The notes under the pieces: model-generated | Seen by the model: only the letters and a program-made list of their open reading frames with translations | Databases searched by the model: none | Told to the model about the DNA's origin: nothing | In this document: in pieces, positions 1 through 8,066 of the stretch | Numbering within the stretch: the stretch's first letter is position 1 | Layout: the number at the start of each line of letters is the position of its first letter | Assembly: GCA_021234155.1 (NCBI GenBank) | Contig: JAJEKV010000057.1 | Coordinates: 5,115,821-5,179,820 of the forward strand | Direction of reading: 5' to 3' | Length of the DNA: 64,000 nucleotides | DNA from: Isoetes taiwanensis | Taxonomy: Eukaryota; Streptophyta; Lycopodiopsida; Isoetales; Isoetaceae | Program-made: the position numbers and the translations under genes

Positions 1-1452
1 AGAATCCGCCCCTCAGTTGTCTTTCTGAATCCACGAATATAATCTTCTTCCATCCCTGTGCCCAATACATTCTTCCCTCCAGGCTTGCAATCTGGCCATG
101 GCTATGGCTTCCATTTTTCAATCTCTTGCCTCTGTGCATACAGAGCAAAACAATTAGGACCAAATTGCGGTGCTTAAAAATCCTTTCCATGTCTTGTGAT
201 CGGATCAATTCTCGGCGCATCCAGAAAATCGAGTAATGGCGATTGCTTGGGTTGATGCTTCACATCCCGACAGTACTTGGGTTGCTCCATGTTTTTGAAT
301 CCGAGATATGGCCTCACATTGGATCCAGTCCGGCGCCGGAAGCACCGCCTTACACACATCGCGTGTCCTCAGATGGTCGCGAAGAGAAATATGTGTCAAC
401 AATGAAAGAGTCTAGATTGCGGCGGAGAACCAGGAAAATAAAAAAAGAAAAAAGAAAAATGTGAAACACAATTACATATGAGTTGATAAGATTGTAAGGC
501 AAAGGCAGTTTGTTTGCTTCCACAAAAAGTAATGAACAATAAAAATGGATGGTAAACTCACCTAAAAAGCTCTTGCTGAATGTTGGCCAAATCTGCCTTG
601 GCTGAGTGTTGCCCGAATGAAGCAGGCAGATCTGTTTGCCAAATTTGCTGGCCGAATGAAGCTAGAATCTCTGAACATTAAATGCCACGCTCCCCAAGGT
701 CTTCATACTACTATGGGATGAAACCAGAAATAAAGTAGATGGGTTACGCTTTCGGGCTTCCCCAAAACAAAATGTTTGCAAGATCCTCCGAAGCTCTCGC
801 GTTGGATCCATGTATTGAATTTTTCATTCTCTCCTTCTACCCTAAAATAACCCTAAAAAGATGGCACGATGCTTGCTAGAAGAGATTTTGGTACTAAAAA
901 TAATATATAGATCCGGTATTCCTATGCTCACGTCTTCTAAGCGTATTTGCGAGAAATACGTCCACTTCCTATACCCCTTGCCGGACCAATGCCATAAAGC
1001 CCTAGAGAAAACAACCGGTTCCACGGTTTGGCATTCCACGGCAAACCCCCATTGCATGCACTTGGCTACTATGGCTGGAGGAATCATGGCAGCGAGAAAT
1101 CATGAACAAAAACATGGCAAATTCTCCCTCAAGGGCTTTCTGTTTTGTAACTCGCTGGCCGATTGTTGCTATACATAGAAGTGGGTCGAGCAAACAATTT
1201 TTATCACCTCTTTCGCGCCTCTCAAGCACCTCCACACGGTAAAAAACCAATTCCGTCCCTGCCATCAAGCTTGGCGATGTCGTAAAGGACAATAGAAGCT
1301 CCATCGGCCTCTCGTAAGCAAAAAACAGAGTGAGAATACGCAATCTTTTTTTTTCCTTTAGCTTTTTTTTTTTTTCAACCGTGAGATGGGCCAAACAAAT
1401 AGCGGCCATTGGATCTAGGGCGTGGTCCATTACACAACATTATAATATAAGA
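1..1452 (-). mobile_element. Helitron 5' end and body (family H1), 3' end outside the window
   Basis: On the minus strand a Helitron-like 5' terminus starts at 1452 with TCTTATATTATAATGTTGTG, followed by a CCCTAGATCCAATGG block. The same layout opens the Helitrons at 20190 and 26721. The base before it is A, as expected for insertion between A and T. It cuts the reading frame of the gag relic at 1453-1713. No 3' hairpin with CTAG is visible down to base 1, so the element probably continues to the left. No helicase or Rep coding was recognised, so it would be non-autonomous. The short ORFs in this stretch look like noise. Confidence 0.55.
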
Positions 1453-1713
1453 TTTCATCAAGCCACGCTTCTGCTTCCATTCCGGATCTGGTGTCTCCTG
1501 AGAACTGCTCGAGCTTTCTTGCTTTCCAGACATTGCTAAGCGCTGAGTCGACCTTCTTCTGATAATCAGATTGTGCCCTGCCCCTATTACGGTTTGGGTC
1601 GTCTCGTTGGTCCTGTCTCTCCACCTGCTCTTCCGATCCGGAATCAGAGTCTGAACTAGAGTCGGAGGAACCCGAGCTAGGGGAACTTCTTCTCCGGCTT
1701 CTCTTCCTTTGTT
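1453..1713 (-). pseudogene. gag N-terminal relic of the LTR retrotransposon, cut by a Helitron
   Basis: One minus-strand frame encodes an Arg/Ser-rich stretch (RKRSRRRSSPSS, then SSDSSSDSDSGS) followed by KLEQFSGDTRSGMEAEAWLDE. This resembles the start of plant Ty3-type gag proteins, where an SR-rich linker precedes a W/F-rich capsid start (FxG...EAExWLxEI). The frame is open from about 1713 to the Helitron insertion after 1453. It ends a few codons into the Helitron, so the capsid itself is missing here. It lies downstream (in sense) of the H3-like and unknown ORFs, which places those ORFs between the primer-binding site and gag. The family assignment rests on motif resemblance only. Confidence 0.5.
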
Positions 1714-2146
1714 ACCTTTGTTCAGCCCGGCCGGTGTTTTACGGCAATGGCACATTCGGTCTTGCCCCTCTGTTCTTTGCTGCTCTTGCCCGGCAATGCC
1801 CTTATCTCATGAATGTCGGATCGAATCTGTGATAGATCTTCCTCTGCTATCACTGCATCAAACTCTTGGCGTAGGTTTCTTGGCTGGAAACGCCATGGTG
1901 GAGTACGCTCTTGGTCATGATGTGCTTGTTGTTTAAGATTTCTAGGTACTCTAGCTGCATATACACATTAGATTATACTCTGATGATTAGTTCATTGTTT
2001 TGTCATTGCATTGGTTGTTTGATGATATAATTGTGGGGACAAAATATATCAAGAGAACATAATTGAAATTACCATTTGCATTTATGAATATAATAACACT
2101 TATACGTTCAAGGAGTTAGTCATAAGGATTGAAAATATTTTTAATT
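1714..2146. other. spacer between unknown ORF and gag relic
   Basis: About 430 bp inside the LTR retrotransposon with no supported coding sequence. The part from about 1940 to 2146 is AT-rich. Confidence 0.4.
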
Positions 2147-3790
2147 TTATTCTTGAAATTTCTTCAAATATTTGGGGTTGTCCTCCAAAAATTTCTTGAC
2201 TTGGATTGTGCCGACTGTTTGGCCTAGGTTCCTGAGGATATTTGTGGCAGTGCCTCCTTGAAGTGCGGTCTCCAAGTCCTCGATCATCCTATCCGAAGTA
2301 TATGCTGCAGTCACTGCCAACCTGCCCTACCGTCTGTAGGGGACTGCGAAGTCGAAGATACTTAATGCTATCATTCTCTTGATAAGGACGACATGGTCGA
2401 TGTTTGGGGCCATCCGAGCATGACTTCCGAATCCTTCTTCACCCCGTGGGCTGAATTGGCGGTGTATAACCGCTATTCTTCCGTCTAGGAGTAATGGATG
2501 GTAGAACCTAAGGGTTTTATCATGCCCTGCTTCCTCACCAGATGTTAAGGCTGCCCTATATCTTCCTGCGTACTCGTCAATCTGCACATCCTCCATTTCT
2601 CTGAAGTCCCGGTACACTAATTTGCTCAGGTTGATGCTGCTTCCATGCTGCCCTGGTGCCGATGCCAATGTGCTAGGTAAGAGTGCTGATGTTGACTTTC
2701 CCTTGATGCCCATGCGCTCTTGGATTGCCAGGAACTCTTCTTCTGACGGCAATTCCCTCTCGGTCATCCTCTGTCTGATGCTGATGTAAGACGTGATGTC
2801 TGATGACGTCTCGCCGGTGTATGTCCTGGCTTTCCTTATGCTGATGGGGAAGTCTTGAGTTTCTCGATCGATGAAGTCGTCGAGATGTGGTTGTTGTCGT
2901 AGGAGATGCAGAATTTCATCTACTCTGTAGCCCCTGTCTCAGCATTCTGGGAGATTTTTAATATCATGGAGGCTTAAGTATGCCTCTCCTCCTATGAACA
3001 CTGGGGTCAAGCTTGTTATTCCTTGCCCAAGTGGTGGGGCTCTTCTTGTTGCTCTGAGTCCTTATTCAAAGCTTTGAAGCTGCTGCTCTACCTGCTGCCT
3101 CTCCTGTGCTAGGTCGATGTCTTCTGAATCCGACCCGCGTCCTTCTTTTTCTTCTTCCTCCTCCTCGTACTCGAGGCACATTCTCTCCTCTTCTGCTGGT
3201 GCCATGGCCATGGGTTCAACTTCTAAGGGCTGCACTGAGGGTTCTCCTATCTGGGTTTGGCCTCTCTGAGATAGGTAAATAGCTACTGCTGTTGTATAGG
3301 AAAAGTACCTCCTCCTATTGACAGAGATAGACATGTAATTGGGTAGGCGAACTGCTTTGTTCTCTAGGTACTTGTCTATGTTTGGGATGTCATGCAGAGC
3401 TGACTTAAGGGCCATGCTGGGGGCAAAATATCCTATAAAAGGTGGGAGTTCTACCAAGGATGGTCCTATCTTAGCATAGAACTCAGACATAATGTCCTGG
3501 TAAAAAGGGGTGGCATTGATGGTGGTTTCCACATCAAGCTCCTTCTGGAAGACAGCGAAGACGGAGTTGATGTCAGCTTCGGCCACATAAGATGTGGCGC
3601 TGTACCATCGCCTGAATGCAATCGTTGCGCAGCTGGGGATATCAAACAGATAGGCAAGCGCCTTAGGGGTCTGGAAAATCGGCTTGGAGTGAGGAGCAAA
3701 GGTCTTGGATGCAAATGGGGGTTGTAATCTACTTATAGGCAAAAACTCTAATTTTGGGAAATTTTTGGATAAGGGAAAATCTAGGATTCT
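2147..3790 (-). pseudogene. long degenerate ORF of unknown function inside the LTR retrotransposon
   Basis: A single minus-strand frame runs from about 3790 to a TAA at 2149-2147 (over 530 codons). It is interrupted by only three in-frame stops, TAA at 3064-3062, TGA at 2941-2939 and TAG at 2329-2327, with no frameshift. No ATG opens it; a TAG lies just upstream in frame. The first 225 codons look globular (motifs such as RRWYSATSYVAEADINSVF, PPFIGYFAPSMAL) and end in an acidic Glu-rich stretch (YEEEEEEKEGRGSDSEDID). The later part includes DEILHLLRQQPHLDDFIDRE and KLVYRDFREMEDVQIDEYA. I do not recognise the family. By position it may be an accessory or capsid-related protein of the element. 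Confidence 0.5.
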
Positions 3791-3910
3791 AAGGTATTGC
3801 TAAGCAAAAGACAAGCTAATCATGCTAAAGAATACATTCTAAGGATCCTATTGCAACAAATTTCATCTAATTTGGAGAAAGTATGGACAAGTTAGGGCAA
3901 TTTTAGTGTG

Positions 3911-4396
3911 ACCACTCACACAGTGCGCCAGGGTCGAATCGGTTTGCAAACCGATTTGGTCTAGGCGCACTCTGTGAGGGGTGGGGCCTTGTTTGGGTCA
4001 AAGATGATGCCAAACATGGAAACTAAGGATAAAATTCTGCATATCTCGTCGAGATAGGTCGGATTGAGCCCTTACTTGCCTCATTTGGACAAGTTTTGGC
4101 CTAGTTTTGGGGTCGACCACTCACACAGTGCGCCAGGGTCGAATCGGTTTGCAAACCGAATTGGTTTGGGCGCACTCTGTGAGGGGTGGGGCTCCATTTG
4201 AGTTAGGGTTGGCCAATTTCTACAAACTAGGGGTCAAAATCCTACTAATTAAGATGAGCTGAGTCGAATGGTGTACTTACTTTCTGCATTTGGACAAGTT
4301 TTGGCATCAAACCATGCTCGACCACTCACACAATGCGCCGGGGTCGAATCGGTTTGCAAACCGAATTGGTCTGGGCGCACTCTGTGAGGGGTGGGG
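3911..4396. repeat. three copies of a 76-bp hairpin repeat at exact 205-bp spacing
   Basis: Copies at 3911-3986, 4116-4191 and 4321-4396. Each starts ACCACTCACACAGTGCGCC and ends GGCGCACTCTGTGAGGGGTG, arms that are imperfect inverted complements. In the first copy the core AATCGGTTTGCAAACCGATT is a perfect 20-bp palindrome; the other copies keep at least CGGTTTGCAAACCG. Intervening DNA is partly conserved (CATTTGGACAAGTTTTGGC before copies 2 and 3), so these are diverged tandem repeats of about 205 bp. They lie between the H3-like gene and the next ORF of the retroelement. Confidence 0.9.
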
Positions 4397-4532
4397 CCAA
4401 AAACACTTGGTTTTAGTCCAAATTTGTTAATTCCAACTAGAGAACTTAGTACACATCCTACTTACACCTGATTTAATACATTGATTTATCCAAATTACAA
4501 ATTTGTATTAACAAAAATTGTTTACAACAGTC

Positions 4533-5040
4533 TTAATCAAATTCTTTCTTAATATATTTAGCTAACCTCATGTCTTTGGGCATACATGTCACCCTATTGG
4601 CATGAATTGCACACGCTACAGAGTCTTCAAAATGTTGGACTATATGTTGCTCGGTTGCCTCCTGGAGTGAGAGCAGCATATCGTCCGTGACTCTCTTCGA
4701 CTTGTCGAATTCCTGCAAAATTTCCCGTGTCAGCCTTGCGAAAGGAGCCCTGGGAATGAGGAGGCCATAGCTCCTCTGGAAATGCCGTCTCGGGAGGCTC
4801 TGGCAAAGTATGAGTCTGTCCTCCTCTTCGGGGGTTTCTTCGGTGGAGCAGGTCTCTCAGGTGGCGGCTTCAGAGTGTTCTTCTTAGTCGGCCAGCCTCC
4901 TTCGACAAACGTGACCTTGTGCTCGTCGTAATACTTAGAGTATTCTTCGTACATTTTCATGTACGAGTTATGCTCTTTCAGCTTCTTTTTATACTCAAGG
5001 CTCGTGCTTGAGTATATACGACTCCCTCTATGGCCTCGGC
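4533..5040 (-). pseudogene. histone H3-like C-terminal histone fold encoded by an LTR retrotransposon
   Basis: The minus frame ending at 4533 encodes an H3 histone fold. Visible parts in order are QRSYGLLIPRAPFARLTREI (H3 alpha-N), LQEFDKSKRVTDDML (alpha-1/loop 1), LSLQEATEQHIVQHFEDS (alpha-2), and CAIHANRVTCMPKD followed by MRLAKYIKKEFD (loop 2/alpha-3, C-terminus). The LALQEA..., FED, CAIHAxRVT and MPKD signatures of H3 are retained. A lysine-rich stretch between 5040 and about 4800 (EYKKKLKEHNSYMKMYEEY, then APPKKPPKRR) lies in another frame. So either two compensating frameshifts or an unrecognised intron separate it from the N-terminal part at 5028-5753, which shares the fold's frame. 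LLIP..PF resembles the centromeric H3 (CENH3) form, but loop 1 has the ordinary H3 length. Confidence 0.85.
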
Positions 5041-5753
5041 TTCTTGGGGCTGTTGCTGGGGTGCTTTGGCGACGGCCACTTAGGGTACGGGGGCACCCTT
5101 GCTGCTTGCTCCTCCTCCTCCTCTTCGGCTGGAGTCTGCCCTACAGTCGAGGGTCCTGAGCCTTCGGCTGGTGGGGGAACCCTTACTCCTTCATCTGACT
5201 CAGTGTCCGATGAAGACTGCCGCTCCTCTGGGTCTGGCTCCTGAATGACGACACCTTTTGCCGGGGTTGTCTTCAATTTCCGTTTGGTGTCCTTCAGTAG
5301 CGCAGGGGCTTTTACCTTGTCCGCTCTCTTCTTCATACGCTCCTCCCGTCGCCTCATCTTCTCCTCCCTCTTCTGTTTCTTCTCTTCCCTCCTTTTTCGG
5401 CGCTCCTCCTTCTCCCGTCGGCGGCTCCTTGCTCTTCTTGATGCCTGTTTCTTCGCCTTCCCGCTTTCTCTTCTTCTCCTTTTTTGGCTGTCGAGCTCCC
5501 TCTGGAGCTCCCTACTCAATATCTCTGCAGCTTCTTCTTCTGTAAGTTCTTCACCCCCCTCCTCAAGGTCTTGGGGCCGATCCTCCTCCTGGTGCTCAGG
5601 GGCCTCCTCTTGGGCATCTGGGTTGGGCTGAGCCTCCTGTTCCTGCTCGGCTCGCTCCTGAGCCTGTCGGGCCTTCTGTTGAGCGGCCCGCTCTTGGGCG
5701 CTCATATGTCCAGGGGGCACTAGAATTCGGGCGGTCTGTTTGGTGCGGGCCAT
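5028..5753 (-). CDS. H3-tail-bearing, charged coiled-coil protein of the LTR retrotransposon (N-terminal part of an H3-like protein)
   Basis: The ATG at 5753-5751 opens a 241-codon frame beginning MARTKQTAR. After Met removal (expected before Ala) this equals residues 1-8 of histone H3, with Lys9 replaced by Ile. Next come an Ala/Gln/Glu helix (SAQERAAQQKARQAQERAEQ), an acidic section, then about 60 residues of continuous Arg/Lys/Glu (ERRKRREEKKQKREEK and similar), likely a charged single helix or coiled coil. A Ser/Asp patch and a Pro/Lys tail (SPKHPSNSPKKPRP) follow before the TAG. The histone fold at 4533-5040 lies directly downstream, so tail and fold probably formed one protein of about 400 residues. 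Upstream in-frame codons exist, but the H3 identity fixes this start. Chromatin binding is inference. Confidence 0.85.
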   Translation of the reverse strand: MARTKQTARILVPPGHMSAQERAAQQKARQAQERAEQEQEAQPNPDAQEEAPEHQEEDRPQDLEEGGEELTEEEAAEILSRELQRELDSQKRRRRESGKAKKQASRRARSRRREKEERRKRREEKKQKREEKMRRREERMKKRADKVKAPALLKDTKRKLKTTPAKGVVIQEPDPEERQSSSDTESDEGVRVPPPAEGSGPSTVGQTPAEEEEEEQAARVPPYPKWPSPKHPSNSPKKPRP

Positions 5754-5970
5754 GTTTTGATTTGAAGCGATTTGAGCTTTGGCGCCTAAAAATTGTTTTC
5801 TGAGATGAGCTGTTCTCCGAAGGCGCTGGGGACAAATGAGGAACCCTAATTTTCTATTTATAGGTAGGGGTAATTTAGGGTTTGAACCTGCAATTCCATA
5901 TTGGACCAATCTAGAAGGTATTAGTGAAGACATGAGGGGTACATTAGGTTTATTTAGCGAAAAAGCATCC

Positions 5971-6259
5971 ACCACTCACACAGTGCGCCAGGGTCAAATC
6001 AGATACCAAACGGATTTGGTCTGGGCGCACTCTATGAGGGGTCACCTCTTTTTGGGTCTAATTTTCAATTTACAAGGGGTTTCTTAGTGTTATAACATGC
6101 AAAACTAGCTAGAATCAAGGAGATAAGTTGAACTTCACCATTAGTTTAGCTAAATTATACATCTAACTAGGTCCACATGGGTCCACCACTCACACAGTGT
6201 GCCAGGGTCGAATCAGTTTGCAAACCGATTTGGTCTGGGCGCACTCTGTGAGGGGTCAC
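5971..6259. repeat. two further copies of the 76-bp hairpin repeat in the retroelement leader
   Basis: Copies at 5971-6043 and 6185-6259 (214 bp apart) show the same ACCACTCACACAGTG...GGGCGCACTCTGTGAGGGGT arrangement. The 5971 copy is diverged in the palindromic core (AGATACCAAACGGATTT). They sit between the primer-binding site and the H3-like start codon in sense orientation, so they would be in the leader of the genomic RNA. Confidence 0.85.
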
Positions 6260-6457
6260 TTCTTTTTGGCCATTTTAGGTTGGGTTTCTGCTAAAACTTA
6301 TTATTAACTTAGCATTAACCTATTTACTATACTAGAATTGGAAAAACATTTTCAATTTTTCGAGGTTCCTGCTTGGGTGGCTATTTCCCAAGACTTGAGT
6401 CTACTATTAGTCCTATGGGAAAATGGTCAGTGCTCGATCTTGGTCTGCCAAGATCAT

Positions 6458-6469
6458 GCTCTGATACCA
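6458..6469 (-). other. primer-binding site (initiator Met tRNA)
   Basis: On the minus strand TGGTATCAGAGC lies two bases after the LTR end. It is the usual complement of the 3' end of plant initiator tRNA-Met and fixes both the orientation and the LTR boundary. Confidence 0.92.
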
Positions 6470-6470
6470 C

Positions 6471-8066
6471 TGTGACATCCCCTGCTTCTTATACGATGCA
6501 CCATCGTATTCGAAGACGGAGCATTTCCCCTGACAGCCATCTGGCAGTGGCCATCCACCTGACTCCACTCCCAGTGGAATGAGCCAGCAAGGGAAGAGTG
6601 GATGTGTTATTCACCCGTCTTCCATCGGGTCGACCTATCTGCGGAAGCGTGAATACAATGAGCACATAACACAATATACAATACAATCACCCCGAAGGGG
6701 AAAACATCATATCATCATCAATATAACAACATCAACAGGAATATTGACAGTGCAAGGTAATCCTACCCAGGCTCAGACTCAAGGGGGTATGACTGACGGC
6801 TTGGGCCTCCAGAAGTCATTGCAGACAGAATTCATGGCACATGGATTTGGCTGGCATAAGAACATGGCTAAGGGTAGTCCACTTCATCCGCCCCTCCTGT
6901 GCACACTTTGCAGATTGGGTTGAAAAGCGTTGGGACCGGACCGTAGCCTGCCAGGTGCATAGCCGAAAGGGCTACTACTGGGTTGCATCTCCCCAGCCCT
7001 GATGAGGCCGGAAGAGAGTTGCCTCTCCTCCAGGGACTTCCATGCGCAACACAGGTGACTAGAGAACCACTGCCCTTATTCGACTTGAACCTATTGGAGA
7101 GTGACGCATCACTCCACGGGTGTCGAGCTCATGCCTTGCCCACACGCAGTGGCAAGCCATTAAGCCTAGTCCACAGGGATCCCTGATAGGCTTTACACAC
7201 CAGAGGGATCGTTCTGTGTTGGGACAAGTACCCCATTGTCTTGCCGGTCTAGCCCCTCAACCCACAACCTGGTGGGCTCCTGTGCACAGGCCGCAAGTAA
7301 CTGGAAACTAGAAGGTTGCCTAGAATCATCTGCTATACAGGCTTTAGGCCTCTACCCCCCTTCCCAATACATGGAGGTCATAGAATGAAATACCAACATC
7401 ATCATAGAACTGAAACGAAGAACATCATCTAATCTATCTACCTAAACATCCAGAGTTAGGTTCCTTAGTTAGGACTTATGATCTCGGGATCTGTAAGGCC
7501 TCTATGGCTGAATGAATATGCTAAACTACCTTACTGCCTAGCCCAAAGACGACTTTGCACAACAGAATGACTGATTACCTGCTCCTTGGCCCGCTTCAGA
7601 TCCTCGGAACGCATCCATGTCCCTGATCTTGCTGAAGATGGCTGCTACTCCACGAGCTGTTGTGCAAAGGCGGCTTTACGGAGCCTCGCAATGCGAATTT
7701 GGTTATGGCCAGAATGGCTCAAGAGAACCCTAAATGCGAAAAGGGAAAGGAGCTCTATGAAAACCCTTAAATGCAAAGAGAGGAAATGTTTTAGGGTTTA
7801 AGGGGAAACCCTTATATAGAAACCCTTAGGGTTAGGTTAGACATTGGCAAATGGGGTTTAGCCATTTGGCAATGGGGTCCATGGGGTTATTAATTGTGTA
7901 TGTTTATTTAACATGCACAATGTTCAAAGTTGCCCCCTAGGTGCAACCCTTGCCCCCTAAGTGCAAACCTACTACAACCACCAAGTACATGTCATCCGTG
8001 ACATGTACGGGTGACGTGGCAGTATAATATACGTATTTGGGGCGTATATTATGCTGGAACGTCACA
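6471..8066 (-). repeat. 5' LTR, 1596 bp
   Basis: On the minus strand it starts TGTGACGTTCCAGC at 8066 and ends GGGGATGTCACA at 6471, giving TG...CA ends with a short terminal inverted repeat (TGTGAC/GTCACA). The primer-binding site follows immediately. A TATA box (TCTATATAAG) lies at 7820-7811, about 250 bp into the LTR. Small inverted repeats (ATAATATACG/CGTATATTAT and ACATGTCA/TGACATGT) lie close to the outer edge. The matching 3' LTR is not in the window, so age cannot be estimated. ORFs inside the LTR are not supported as genes. Confidence 0.85.
7791..7820 (-). promoter_or_regulatory. LTR TATA box with adjacent telo-box-like motif
   Basis: TATATAAG (minus strand, 7818-7811) is followed about 12 bp downstream by AAACCCTAA (7800-7792). 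More AAACCC/AACCCTAA motifs lie nearby (for example 7821-7838 and around 7770). Telo-boxes (AAACCCTA) just downstream of TATA are common in plant ribosomal-protein and some histone genes. A regulatory role here is inference. Confidence 0.5.

Larger units (their letters stand above)
1453..8066 (-). mobile_element. LTR retrotransposon, 5' portion, carrying an H3-like gene upstream of gag
   Basis: Read on the minus strand: 5' LTR 8066-6471 (TGTGAC...GTCACA), primer-binding site 6469-6458 complementary to initiator Met tRNA, leader with two hairpin repeats, H3-like coding region 5753-4533, three more hairpin repeats, a 532-codon degenerate frame 3742-2147, then a gag relic ending at a Helitron insertion. 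No protease, RT or integrase and no 3' LTR occur in the window, so the rest lies to the left or is lost. About 4.7 kb separates the primer-binding site from gag, far more than in ordinary Ty3/gypsy elements. Frameshifts and in-frame stops show this copy is decayed. Confidence 0.8.

Noticed and set aside
5245-5723. Plus-strand Ser/Leu/Phe-rich ORFs opposite the H3-like gene
   Set aside because: Antisense shadows of the Arg/Lys/Glu-rich coding region; no domain.
3911-6259. CRISPR-like appearance of regularly spaced repeats
   Set aside because: Repeats are long palindromic units of 76 bp, spacers are related to each other and over 125 bp, and the genome is a plant's.
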